Below, one piece after another: positions 22,501 to 28,116 of a stretch of DNA of 64,000 nt (position 1 is the stretch's first letter; each line of letters begins with the position of its first letter). The notes below the pieces were generated by a model. The model worked only from the letters and a program-made list of their open reading frames with translations. It searched no databases and was not told the DNA's origin. Both the position numbers and the translations under genes were made by a program. Origin of the DNA: Candidatus Peribacteria bacterium RIFOXYB1_FULL_54_35 (GTDB taxonomy: Bacteria > Patescibacteriota > Gracilibacteria > Peribacterales > Peribacteraceae); the NCBI GenBank assembly GCA_001787755.1, contig MFYJ01000007.1, positions 210,585 through 274,584 of the forward strand, written 5' to 3'.

Positions 22501-24521
22501 TCACTGTCGTTATCCAGTCCGTCCTGGCACTGTGCCTTCGGGTTCGTCTCGTCGTTATCGGAACTGGAACTGCAACTAAAGTCTCCTCCGGAGAAGTCCG
22601 TGGCGCCGTCGCCGTCATTATCCAGCCCGTCGCTGCACTGCGGGTCAAAGCCGTCCTCGTCGTTATCCTGCTTAGAGCTGCATCCCGGATCATTCGGGAA
22701 GTCTATGATCCCGTTCCCGTCATTATCCAACCCGTCCTGACATTCGGACTTCGGATTTGTCTCATCAGTATCTGTGGCTGAACTGCAACTAAAGTCTCCT
22801 CCGGAGAAATCCATCGCGCCGTCCCCGTCGTTATCCAGCCCGTCGCTGCACTGCGGGGCGGGTGTGACCTGGATGGATTTGGTGCACGTTTCGCCGAACC
22901 ACTCTGTGCCGTCCTGCACCATTTTCCAGTCGAAGCTGTAGGTGCCGGGTGTGCTCGGAGCGGTGGCGGGGTACGTGGACACGGTGGACTGCCCCGGGGC
23001 AACCGTCGAAGGGGAGATTGCCGCTCTGTTATTGGCTCCCCATCTGGTGTTGTCCTGCGGGTTTTGGGTACCGATCCTGTAGAGGCTGCTGCTTGTCCAT
23101 GTGCTGGTGCCGGTGTTGCGCATGGTGATGGTTCCATTGAATGTGCTCCCGGCGATCACCGAAGACGGAGCGGAGATGCCTACGCAGTCCGCATCGTTCA
23201 CCGGCGCGTTGTATTCGTCGTTGTCCTGCTTAGAGCTGCATCCCGGATCATTCGGGAAGTCCGTGAGGCCATCTCCGTCGTTATCCAGTCCGTCCTGGCA
23301 GAGTGCTTTCGGGTTCGTCTCGTCGTTATCGGAACCGGAACTGCAGCTAAAGTCTCCTCCGGAGAAATCTGTCGCTCCGTCTCCATCGTTATCGAGCCCA
23401 TCACTGCACTGTGCGTCGTACCCGTCTTCATCGTTGTCCTGCTTGGTACTGCATCCCGGATCATTCGGGAAGTCGATGAGCCCGTTCCCGTCGTTATCCA
23501 TCCCGTCGCCGCACTCTGCCTTCGGGTTCGTCTCGTCGTTATCTGTGCTTGAGCTGCAGCTGAAATCATTGGGGTAATCCGTGGCGCCGTCGCCGTCGTT
23601 GTCCACTCCGTCGCCGCACTGCTGGTCGAAGCCGTCTTCGTCATTGTCCTGCTTTGAGCTGCACCCCGGATCATTCGGGTAGTCCGTGAGCCCGTTGCTG
23701 TCATTATCCAACCCATCCTGGCACTCGGACTTCGGATTTGTCTCGTCGTCGTCGGTGCCTGAGCTGCAGCTGTAATCATTCAAGTCTGTCGCACCATCTC
23801 CGTCGTTATCCAGACCGTCGTTGCACTGTGCCACTCTCTCAGTGTTGTCATTTGGGTCCGTACAATCGGGATCGTGCGCCCTCTCGTTGTCATCGCGGGA
23901 AGTGGCGCATCCACTATCATTTGAGTCTATGCTTCCGTCCCCGTCGTTATCCACGCCGTCGCTGCAGGCGGGGAGCCGGTGGCGGCAGGTGAGGGAAGCG
24001 AGCCACGTGGTGCCGCAGGCGCAGGTGATCTGGATGTTGTTCATGGAGGAATTCCATTTCCCCATGGTGTTGTCGCCGCAGGAAGTGAAGTTGCACCGGC
24101 CTCCCGCTCCCGGTCCGAATTCGTAACAATCTCTCAGTTCCACGGTGGAAAAACCTGCCCACTCACAGACTTTTGCCGCGGTGGTACTGTCGTTGTTCAC
24201 CATTCCCTGGCCATGCCAATCCGTGGAGATCTGGGTGTATCCCCGCTGTGCCGCTATGCCGTTTACGAAAGAGCGGATGCCCGCCGTGTCTCCTGTCCAG
24301 GACCGCGTTTCGCCGTTGTATGCATCGAGCTCGATAAGAGCATCTACTTTCCCGTCTCCGTCATTGTCGATGTTGTCACTGCACTCCGTGCCGGATGCCT
24401 CCGCTTTCGGAACCGAGAGAAGTGGCTCCGGTATGGCAAGCGCGCTGATCCACTCGCAGTGAATCGCAATGATCCCCAGAAGACACAGCGATGCGAGTGC
24501 ACGTTTTTTCCCCGTGACCAT
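7575..24521 (-). CDS. Giant (5648 aa) repeat-containing secreted surface protein/putative adhesin: DGxDNDGDG repeats, NBR1-like Ig domain, many DUF11-like repeats, prealbumin/SpaA-like repeats, C-terminal LPQTG + TM
   Basis: N-terminal signal-like sequence; dozens of ADLSITKTGPSTVVRGNTVSYTLTATNNGPDTATNV..PIPAGLTFN units; GCIDVVKEAYD..F.LDGG units; C-term LPQTG..FILWTSIISIGILGGSFAGRRMFF. Confidence 0.92.
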   Translation of the reverse strand: MVTGKKRALASLCLLGIIAIHCEWISALAIPEPLLSVPKAEASGTECSDNIDNDGDGKVDALIELDAYNGETRSWTGDTAGIRSFVNGIAAQRGYTQISTDWHGQGMVNNDSTTAAKVCEWAGFSTVELRDCYEFGPGAGGRCNFTSCGDNTMGKWNSSMNNIQITCACGTTWLASLTCRHRLPACSDGVDNDGDGSIDSNDSGCATSRDDNERAHDPDCTDPNDNTERVAQCNDGLDNDGDGATDLNDYSCSSGTDDDETNPKSECQDGLDNDSNGLTDYPNDPGCSSKQDNDEDGFDQQCGDGVDNDGDGATDYPNDFSCSSSTDNDETNPKAECGDGMDNDGNGLIDFPNDPGCSTKQDNDEDGYDAQCSDGLDNDGDGATDFSGGDFSCSSGSDNDETNPKALCQDGLDNDGDGLTDFPNDPGCSSKQDNDEYNAPVNDADCVGISAPSSVIAGSTFNGTITMRNTGTSTWTSSSLYRIGTQNPQDNTRWGANNRAAISPSTVAPGQSTVSTYPATAPSTPGTYSFDWKMVQDGTEWFGETCTKSIQVTPAPQCSDGLDNDGDGAMDFSGGDFSCSSATDTDETNPKSECQDGLDNDGNGIIDFPNDPGCSSKQDNDEDGFDPQCSDGLDNDGDGATDFSGGDFSCSSSSDNDETNPKAQCQDGLDNDSDGLIDFPNDPGCSSKQDNVESPQNVATLTVSKSGPATAIPGDTLIYSVVVQNTSSIPASQVEVVDPAHGTNGQTVFQPSQSSSQCVGQGGAICYLPSLGPNQTVTLTLAFRTQNINCGEAINNIAIAGAQYVPEVTSNIVTTRMECDQCSDGEDNDGDGATDYPDDFSCSSDTDDDETNPKSECQDGLDNDGNGLIDFPNDPGCSSKQDNDEDGFDPQCNDGLDNDGDGATDFSGGDFSCSSATDNDETNPKAQCQDGLDNDGNGLIDFPNDPGCSSQQDNVEQGGILQADLSITKSGPVSVMRGSTVIYTITATNNGPHTAQNVTIGDNVPSGLQFNAAQSDSNCALVANTVRCNNITLSSGQSETVNIAFTVPTTVACNSTIQNVASVSASTTDTNPANNQSQTVSTTVNCPPPQADLRIAKTGPSTVVRGNTVSYTLTATNDGPDTATNVAVQDPIPSSLTFNQSASSSSCVQNGTNIICNNFSLTSSQSRTFTVVFNVPSTYTCNGTIQNSASVASSTTDPNSGNNQSQTVSTSVTCPPPQADLRIAKTGPSTVVRGNTVSYTLTATNGGPDTATNVTVQDPIPSGLTFNPSASSTSCVQNGSNVLCNNLTLVNGQSQNFTVAFSVPSTYTCNGTIQNSASVASSTTDPNSGNNQSQTVSTSVTCPPPQADLRVAKTGPSTVVRGGTVSYTLTATNDGPDTATNVAVQDPIPSGLVFNQGASSSSCVQNGGNILCNNLTLVNGQSQNFTVAFDVPATYTCNGTIQNSASVSASATDPNPANNQSQTVSTTVQCPVYNADLTIIKDGPLTVGRNQTVSYTIIAVNNGPQTAQSVVVTDPIPTGLTFNASASSPECAQVGASIRCSGFNLTSGQSKNLTVAFIVPVTAACDSMILNTASITSSTTDPNTGNNQSANINTRVDCTLGEWITLDSVHIDGCNVTIDYEKNFTTCAHMRMADPPGSMLNTTNSLCANQGPVTVSINQFTQDLVPGLDVYLCHGNNCSNVQSNVVTVTGGGTCQTGADVSVSKTGPSTVARGNTVSYTLTALNSGPDTATNVIVQDPIPAGLTFNQGASSSSCVQNGTNILCNNFTLVSGQSQNFTVAFNVPSTAVCNSVIQNTSSVSAATTDPNPANNQSQTISTTVQCPAAQADVTVSKTGPSTVTRGNTVSYTLTALNNGPDTATNVAVQDPIPAGLTFNQSASSAGCVQNGTNILCNNLTLVNGQSQNFTVAFNVPSTAVCNSVIQNTASVSTSATDPNPANNQSQTVSTTVQCQADQADLQLAKTGPATVNPGQTAVYTLTLTNAGPAAAATVSVTDALPSYMSFNAAQSDSRCTVPNPLTPNIVACTLASLPAGSTESFSITVDIAQAATCNMPLVNSASATSATQDPNSSNNTNRSVSSTVQCPVAQADVTVSKTGPSTVTRGNAVSYTLTALNNGPDTATNVVVEDPIPSGLTFNQSASSAGCVQNGANILCNNLTLTNGQSQNFTVTFNVPTTYTCNGMIQNTASVSTSATDPNPGNNQSQTVSTTVQCPTSGCIDVTKEAYDENGQLLSPVPQEFTMLLDGGVDGLMTDSGGHGRFTNVPVGSHNVSEIIPAGWLLFSKNPPSGNVSVQAGSTCASVTFKNREQPVLPFLTIEKTDNRTTVSKGETLVYTITVHNSSNVDALDVAVGDLLPYQTTYVSSSNGGVYQDPLIIWNNLTIPAGGQLQLTLTVQVKSTVQPGDNIVNMVQIHHGQTAIDQTTVVDSPVFGCIDIVKEAYDASNQPIPSVPQFTFELDGGVQTTVNNSLGLARFQNVAIGSHTVSEIVPSSWILFSITPANGIVSVGSGPTCSTVLFKDKQRIQGADVSVTKSGPLTVTRGTTVSYTLRATNDGPDSAMNVLVEDPIPAGLTFNAGASSADCLQSGNSVLCDNLTLSNGQSHNFTVAFNVPATYTCNGTIQNAASVSSSTTDPYLVNNQSQTISTTVLCPVEEADLSLTKTGPSTVVRGNTVSYTLTALNNGPDTATSVVVEDPVPAGLTFDPNSSTAGCVLSSNIVRCDNLTLTDSQSRSFVLVFNVPATYTCNGVVQNDASISSSVTDPNLSNNQSQTISTTVQCPVEEADLSVTKTGPSTVARGNIISYTLTALNNGPDTATNVVVTDSVPAGLTFNSNASSTSCILNGGNVLCNNFTLTDGQSRNFTVAFNVPTTYTCNGVVQNIASVSAATTDPNPGNNQSQTVSTTVQCPVAQADVTVSKNGPGTVVRGNTVSYTLTALNNGPDTATNVVVEDPIPSGLTFNQSASSAGCVQNGANILCNNLTLTSGQSQNFTVAFNVPATYTCNGMIQNAASISTSATDPNPANNQSQTISTTVQCTLPQADLQLEKTGPSTANPGGTDVYTLTLTNAGPDAAANIEVTDVLPAFMSFNAAQSDNRCAAVPATPSIVECTLSSLAAGDTESFSITVNISQTATCNMPLVNSASAVSSTEDPNDANNTHQSVSTTVQCQVAQADVSVTKSGASTTPRGASISYTLRATNNGPDTATNVVVEDPVPAGLTFNPGASSAGCVLNGNNVLCNNLTLTSGQSQNFTVTFDIPSSFTCGGVIENEATVSTSATDPNPANNISQTVSTTVDCSHEYTDVGIEKIGPSTVLQGGTISYSVTVTNNGPATAQGVTINDPVPAGLTFNPTASDPSCVQNGVNILCNNIALSNGQQRTVTVAFNVPQGAQCGTVFTNRATVSTSTTDPNSANNTSAQVQTAVDCPVLEADLDIVKTGRTQIPRDETLIYMVQVLNRGPDTAQDVIVTDAIPAGLTFNAGQSDSTCAQVGTDIVCTGPALPASLQWSVNIAFDINQSVQCAAIIENQATVASTTQDPVSSNNTSAVVGTVVECPGGEMSISKTGPSTVLRGEKVTYNITVTNNSATTQILNSLVFDQTPAHSTFVPADSTPGCYVPQNFPDVFCPAENIPVGDTRDIVLTFEVGDTAPCDSFISNIADAWADNASTTWSNEVLTQVICSATDTDIGISKTGPATVTRGNLLTYVLTVTNSGPGDATGVEIADPIPAGLTFNAGGSSAGCQVNGAEVVCSGINLVSGDSVDLTLAFSTSSAISCGSSVHNQARVQSTPQGDPNPQNNLSQIVSTTVNCPAQTADLSITKTGPQTAMRGSTVTYTVTATNAGPDTATNVVIADTIPSIPHETLAVMVPLVFNPAQSDPACVVNGPNVLCDNFTLDAGDDRTVLISFTIPDTGECSSIINNQATVSASSTDPNPLDNASQQVQTTVECPVTDADLTISKTGQPIVEPGHRVSFDLTATNLGPSTATNVTMADPIPTVLNSLGQPVPLTFDPAASDPGCVVNGGNILCNNFSLTSGQSKTMTVSFTVPAEARCDASISNQATVSGSSTDPNPANNTSNTVTARVYCPVLEADLGIVKMGRDRIPRGETLLYTLQVFNYGPESAADVTYTDPIPTGLTFNAGQSDSSCQQVGNNIVCTKLALSDGMQQSVTIAFDIGSSVACGSFITNTATVSSTTQDPNAANNASLSVQTFVECPADQVLIEKTGSSSVVRGEKITYDITVTNSGSFTVLNASIFDTVPPNLTYIPAESSQDCSYVGTANPPVVFCSPANLTQGQQRQVTLVFQVEQTASCGGVISNIADVWSDNADPNWSNEVLTHIQCPAVTFTIEKTDNLTTVAPGETITYQVSVTNTSAVDATNVEVIDTLPSNVTYVAASDSGTFDGTRVTWDNLSIGAGDTKVLSLTVSVNSGAQEGTLITNTASVVNGPTALDQTTVVGELTFAISKSDGRTGANAGETLIYTITVENTSSTDANSVTVRDTLPANVTYVSSDNGGTHSSGVAQWTGLSIPAGQTLTLHLTVTINAAAPGGTTLTNTVQIVGGPSATDTTIVNGGSQYGCIDVVKEVFNVDGSPMTPVPQEFTFLLDGGVDSFMTDGSGHGRFTNVPVASHNVAEIIPFGWLLFEKSPANGYVQVQPGPNCSTITFKNRKQPDPPFLTIEKTDNRTTVSPGETLVYTVTVRNSSNVDAIDVSVGDLLPMQTTYISSSDGGVYQDPLIIWYGLTVPAGGEKELTLTVQVKPNAQNGEQIVNMAQIHHGLTAIDYTTVTIIEHIGCIDIVKETFDTNSQPITPVAQFTFKLDGGTQTTANNSLGRAQFLNVPTGTHTVSEIVPPSWQLLSVTPPNGLITVSESTTCSTVLFKNKQQLNGIDFVMSKTDNRTTVTTGETLTYTITVENTSAKNATGVTVLDTLPANTTFVSASNGGTHSSGTVTWNNLTVNANSTITLTITATVNTGTAEGTVLTNNASIPNKTSAVDTTTVSSQQPTFTISKTDNLTTATPGQTLTYTITINNTSAFAASNVTVTDTLPSQVTYVSSSDSGTVNGQVVTWTGVSIAAGGQKQLTIQGTVNSGTANGTVLTNTAQIQNGPSAVDTTTVSSTQPTLTISKTDNRTTVTPGESLTYIITVQNTSTTTATNVSVGDQLPGNTTFVSASNGGTLNGQVVTWNNLTVNASSSLTLTLQATVNSSTPNGTVLTNVTQIAGGMSATDTTTVQGGTPDPNNVTIDLTDDRDPVDAGESFCYTVRVTNLNSSQLTNQTVTQTLDGDTEYQSSSQGGSHSSNIITWNSITLPANGTVTMNSCVSVDDDTDKDILSSQAFISSKSDTETTRVGDFVDGDTDCEVQSISDSPDPVAPGEEISYSIRVRNGRSGSTSTNGTSTLFDIVAFLDNDVEFLSASDGGDDDNGREVEWQDIRLRRGESDSVSLTVRVKDTARDERVRIRVQCEDDEEYENTRLEGEGEPSDGKIQASIDKRASRQEAKPGDTVTYTVTLRNLTNREAKNVTIEDRFNAGSISIQDAGGGKVVGNGIDWTLPTLGANDTRIFTYHVRIGPDMRHGQIISNSVIAKSSDFDRSPTDMEEVRILTELPQTGMSGFGDSFESTTQNLRPTKVILNTTDTSAAMQFILWTSIISIGILGGSFAGRRMFF
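7746..7760 (-). other. LPQTG sortase-like motif near the C-terminus of the giant protein
   Basis: acctgtctgtggcag = LPQTG on the minus strand, about 56 codons before the stop and followed by a TM and RR. Confidence 0.6.
20482..20996 (-). repeat. Tandem 384-bp unit inside the giant gene with a 131-bp block repeated exactly
   Basis: 20482-20612 is identical by eye to 20866-20996 (offset 384 nt = 128 codons). Confidence 0.85.
21650..23970 (-). repeat. C.DGLDNDGDG..D...DPGCSS..DNDE cysteine/aspartate-rich repeat block of the giant protein
   Basis: Repeated ECQDGLDNDGNGLIDFPNDPGCSSKQDNDEDGFDPQCSDGLDNDGDGATDFSGGDFSCSS units. Confidence 0.85.
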
Positions 24522-24552
24522 GAAAAGGGGTGGACAGGAATAAAAGGGCGTA

Positions 24553-24580
24553 ATAATAGATATTTAATGACGAATGTCAA
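24553..24580 (-). promoter_or_regulatory. Sigma70-type promoter of the giant gene
   Basis: Minus strand TTGACA-N16-TATTAT, about 31 nt upstream of the ATG. Confidence 0.7.
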
Positions 24581-24756
24581 GTTTTCCTCTTAAATATACT
24601 TTCAAAAGGTCGGGGATTTTTTTGCAGGGTGATTTCGGCTGGAAAAGGGGAAAAAAGAGGACACTTTTTACCCCCTTTCTCAGCTAAATTTCGCTGTAAA
24701 TGCTCTTTCTATGCAAAAATAGTGGATTCTACATTTTCCTGAAGCTGCATGGTCGG

Positions 24757-24987
24757 CTAATACACCCAGAATCCAATCTTACGAAGGAAAAATCCAACAA
24801 ACCAATAGGCAAAGGCTTGCGTGATATAGAACCAAATTTCGGTAAACATTTTAGTTCCCCAAATCTGATAAGGAACGTATGTAACTAGAAGAAATACGAT
24901 CGAATGCAAGGTGCTTCCTACAAATCTATTTGTAGACGGCGAAAAGCCATTTTTGGAAATATAATTCGATCGTCTGCGTCGAGACAT
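24757..24987 (-). CDS. Small hypothetical membrane protein
   Basis: MSRRRRSNYISKNGFSPSTNRFVGSTLHSIVFLLVTYVPY..YITQAFAYWFVGFFLRKIG; two hydrophobic stretches. Confidence 0.4.
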   Translation of the reverse strand: MSRRRRSNYISKNGFSPSTNRFVGSTLHSIVFLLVTYVPYQIWGTKMFTEIWFYITQAFAYWFVGFFLRKIGFWVY

Positions 24988-25159
24988 GAAAATGATTATA
25001 CACATAATGCGGCCAGTAGATTCTCCATTGATATCCTGCCACCTTTTGAGGGAAATTCTGAGGTTCTATGCAGCTATGCTCAGCGATCTCTCGGCATATG
25101 TATGCCAAAACCGTACTACTTGCGTCAATATTAAATATATGTAATAATCCCACTATTAT

Positions 25160-26218
25160 ATGCCAAGGAACATTTTGATTGGTCTACCGACCGGCAGCGT
25201 TGAAGGAATGGCTCAGGATCTCTGTAATGAGAATGGAGCCGGCTTTTTTCAAGGAACGCTAGCGCACAATGCAGATTGTGTTGTGTCATCAAAGTTCCCT
25301 GAAGTCAGTTTTACTCTTGAAGAGAGAATAGATGCTGCACGGTATCTCGGTCTTGAGATTGATGCAGTGATCATGGGCACAGATTACCTAATAAACTATT
25401 TCCGGGACCTATTAGCTGAACTCCATGTAGTCTGCCTCTTGCCATTTGGAAAAAAAACTGTGGGGAGGGAGATGGAACATAAGTTGGCAGTTCCCCAAGA
25501 GAGTGACGTTCATACTCTTCAAGGCTTGTTCCCTGAACAGATGCATCCGACAATTGCAACAGAGTGTCCTGAACTCCTGAGGATATATTTTGCTAAAAAA
25601 GGGTATCCGGATGATGCATACAGAGTTCTGCTGAGCCATGGGCAAACGGAACGGTGTGTAAGGAGCAAGAGGAAAGGTATCCCTCCTCTCGCAGATGCGA
25701 TGGTTGATGTTTCAGAAACTGGTACAGCGATAATGGCGCGCAGACTCCGTGAGATCGGTACGGTGGCACGAGCTGTTCCTGCACTCGTTACGACTCGGCA
25801 GATCGCAGAGACGGAGAAGGATGTTTTATCGAGAATACAGGATGTTGGGATTCTTTTGCACGCTGCGATTGAACACCGTGCTAATGGCATGACATTGCTT
25901 TCGTTCAACCTTCCTTTTCGACATGTTTCAAATGCTCAATCAATCTTGGAACGATATCAGCAAAGGCCAGGGCAAAGTACCGCAAATATATTTGGCACTC
26001 ATCAATCCGATGTTGATTCTACTGATCCTGATCGAATCATGTCCATTCATGTCGAGGTTCCGGATTGTGCTGTAGCGGAATTGAAAATTGAACTCGGGAG
26101 ACAGTGTCTGGCTGACCTTACTAACGAAGATAAGCCGAGAATGGTGACACGTCAGGATTCATTTGATGCAGTTATCAATCGTCGGGGAGTAAACGAGCAT
26201 ATGAGCCAATGGGCTTGA
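25160..26218 (+). CDS. HisG-like (ATP phosphoribosyltransferase-type, periplasmic-binding fold) protein
   Basis: DAVIMGTDYLINY and LADAMVDVSETGTAIMARRLREIG resemble HisG G(T)D and ADAIVDxxxTGxTLxxNxLxE motifs. Confidence 0.5.
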   Translation: MPRNILIGLPTGSVEGMAQDLCNENGAGFFQGTLAHNADCVVSSKFPEVSFTLEERIDAARYLGLEIDAVIMGTDYLINYFRDLLAELHVVCLLPFGKKTVGREMEHKLAVPQESDVHTLQGLFPEQMHPTIATECPELLRIYFAKKGYPDDAYRVLLSHGQTERCVRSKRKGIPPLADAMVDVSETGTAIMARRLREIGTVARAVPALVTTRQIAETEKDVLSRIQDVGILLHAAIEHRANGMTLLSFNLPFRHVSNAQSILERYQQRPGQSTANIFGTHQSDVDSTDPDRIMSIHVEVPDCAVAELKIELGRQCLADLTNEDKPRMVTRQDSFDAVINRRGVNEHMSQWA

Positions 26219-26236
26219 TTATCGCTTCCACAAGCC

Positions 26237-26257
26237 GTGGCTGGGGCGGAGGGATTC
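26237..26257. repeat. 21-bp copy of the tRNA-Gln 3' end (possible att remnant)
   Basis: gtggctggggcggagggattc identical to 27371-27391. Confidence 0.8.
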
Positions 26258-26263
26258 CCGTTC

Positions 26264-26320
26264 GGCTCGTCCGCCCTTCGACATGCTCAGGACGGACTCG
26301 CTCAGGGTAAACTTCTCATC
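26264..26320. repeat. Dispersed palindromic repeat, CTTCGACATGCTCAGGAC type
   Basis: GTCCGCCCTTCGACATGCTCAGGACGGAC hairpin; related short repeats at 43.3, 45.1 and 45.8 kb. Confidence 0.55.
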
Positions 26321-26482
26321 CCTCCGTCTGGAGACATGCGACTTTGGTTGGGCTGTTTGATGTCATTGTATTCTGGCTGTGTAGTCGGGTCTGGCAGCAA
26401 GTTTTAAGAGGAATTTTGAGGCTCTTTGAGAGTCCTTTCATAAGGTAGCAGAAGGCACGTGGGTCTGTGCTATCATTGCAAC

Positions 26483-26914
26483 ATGCAAAGATATTTAAGT
26501 GTATTATTTGTGGCTCTGATTGCAATGACTGGATGTACGCCCAACATTCAGAACAACGAAGAAGTAATTGAAACGGAGCCAACAATCAATGGCTTATCTG
26601 AAAATGAAAGAATGACTATCTGGGATGAATATATCCGCGCACAGGATAGGGCGCGTCTCGAAATTACTCGGAGTTTAAAAATACTTGATCCTAATGATCC
26701 GAAGTACGCAGATATGCGTAACGAATTTGACCATGATCTTTATTCAAGGCAATTCGGGGAACGGGAGACTTTAATCAAACTTAAACAAGATGAATATGAA
26801 AGAGAAGTAGCAGAGAAATTTGGTTTAACTCACGAGCAATTAACTGAAATTGGCAACGAGGGCACGAGAAAGGAGTGGCCATTCCCACCAGAGCCAGAAG
26901 GTCTATGGAATTGA
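26483..26914 (+). CDS. Hypothetical lipoprotein
   Basis: MQRYLSVLFVALIAMTGCTPN lipobox. Confidence 0.6.
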   Translation: MQRYLSVLFVALIAMTGCTPNIQNNEEVIETEPTINGLSENERMTIWDEYIRAQDRARLEITRSLKILDPNDPKYADMRNEFDHDLYSRQFGERETLIKLKQDEYEREVAEKFGLTHEQLTEIGNEGTRKEWPFPPEPEGLWN

Positions 26915-26942
26915 GGGCAAGTGGGTCGCTTTACACGCACAA

Positions 26943-27209
26943 CTACATTTTACTCTCCAGGCTACCCCGTAGCATCTGCCGCAGTGTAGTTCTGCCCTTT
27001 GTCGTCTTGAAATATTTTTCACGTCGTAGTGCATCATCTTTGGAACGGTGTCCCTCAAAGAACATGAGTTCAACAGGCAGTCGTTTTGCTGTGGAAATGT
27101 TCTCTCCCCGCTGATGCTGCTGCATCCGGCGCTTCAGATTATTGGTAGACCCTACATAGAAATCGTGATCTTTTGAACTGCGCAGAACGTAGACGTACCA
27201 GAAAGACAT
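26943..27209 (-). CDS. GIY-YIG endonuclease domain protein
   Basis: WYVYVLRSSKDHDFYVGSTNNLKRRMQQHQRGE, GIY-YIG signature. Confidence 0.92.
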   Translation of the reverse strand: MSFWYVYVLRSSKDHDFYVGSTNNLKRRMQQHQRGENISTAKRLPVELMFFEGHRSKDDALRREKYFKTTKGRTTLRQMLRGSLESKM

Positions 27210-27371
27210 AGGCAGCGGATTGTACGCCCCTCATTTGCCCAGCACCACTCCCGGGAACCACTCACTCCGTTCGGGTACCCGGTCGGGTTCTGGACACTCA
27301 CCACTCGCTATGGAATTTGTGTGTTTCCTGATGGCGCCGCCACGAACCCGAGCCCGAAGGCGAGTGGTTCG

Positions 27372-27446
27372 TGGCTGGGGCGGAGGGATTCGAACCCCCG
27401 TATGGCGGGACCAAAACCCGCTGCCTTACCGCTTGGCTACGCCCCA
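27372..27446 (-). tRNA. tRNA-Gln (anticodon UUG), CCA encoded
   Basis: Minus strand TGGGGCGTAGCCAAGCGGTAAGGCAGCGGGTTTTGGTCCCGCCATACGGGGGTTCGAATCCCTCCGCCCCAGCCA folds as a cloverleaf. Confidence 0.95.
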
Positions 27447-27558
27447 ATGAAACCGCTTGCAGAACGCAAAATACAGTGAAAGAGAGCAAAAATCTACTCT
27501 CTGCGCAAAGGCTGCCGAAGAATTGACAATATCCTTAAGAATTGTATTTTATTTTTCT

Positions 27559-28113
27559 ATGGGAAAGCAGCACCAGACAGTTCGCTACGAAGCGGATGTC
27601 CAAAAAATCGGGGACCGGTGGCCCTCGGTCATCATCGGTGCGCCGTATGATCTCATGGAGACGCTCATGACATGGCACGAGTGCCGGTCACTCCTGCTTG
27701 CCTCGCGGCGGGCGACTCCGCGCACTGCTCCCGTGCGGGTACGCCGTACGGACTGTGCAGAAGCTCTGTGGAGTCTCATTGAAAATGAGTACGGTATGCG
27801 CACGCGCATGCTCCGGCTCTTTGAAGGGAGGGACGGACAGGAACCGCACATCTTCACGCCACGTCTGCAGCGCGTAGGGGGGGAAGCCCCGGCAGTGTTG
27901 GAAGAACCGGAGTCCGGTCTCTCCTGGACGCTGCGCAGCTGGGTGGAAGCAACCGCGCTGGAGATAGCGGCGGAGCGCGCAACGCCGGAGAATGTTCCCG
28001 TCCGCACGACCAGAGCAGACTGCACGGCGGCACTCAGGCGCCTGCTCATAGAAAATCCCGATGACATTCAGGGCACCATGACCGCGATATTTTTAGGTCA
28101 GACGCAGGAGTAG
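27559..28113 (+). CDS. Hypothetical protein with two internal repeat domains
   Basis: SRRATPRTAPVRVRRTDCAEALWSLIENEYGMRTRMLRLFEG versus AERATPENVPVRTTRADCTAALRRLLIENPDDIQGTMTAIFLG. Confidence 0.6.
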   Translation: MGKQHQTVRYEADVQKIGDRWPSVIIGAPYDLMETLMTWHECRSLLLASRRATPRTAPVRVRRTDCAEALWSLIENEYGMRTRMLRLFEGRDGQEPHIFTPRLQRVGGEAPAVLEEPESGLSWTLRSWVEATALEIAAERATPENVPVRTTRADCTAALRRLLIENPDDIQGTMTAIFLGQTQE

Positions 28114-28116
28114 GAG

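Noticed and set aside
26237-26257. Second tRNA gene
   Set aside because: Only the 3' 21 nt match; the sequence diverges before the anticodon arm.
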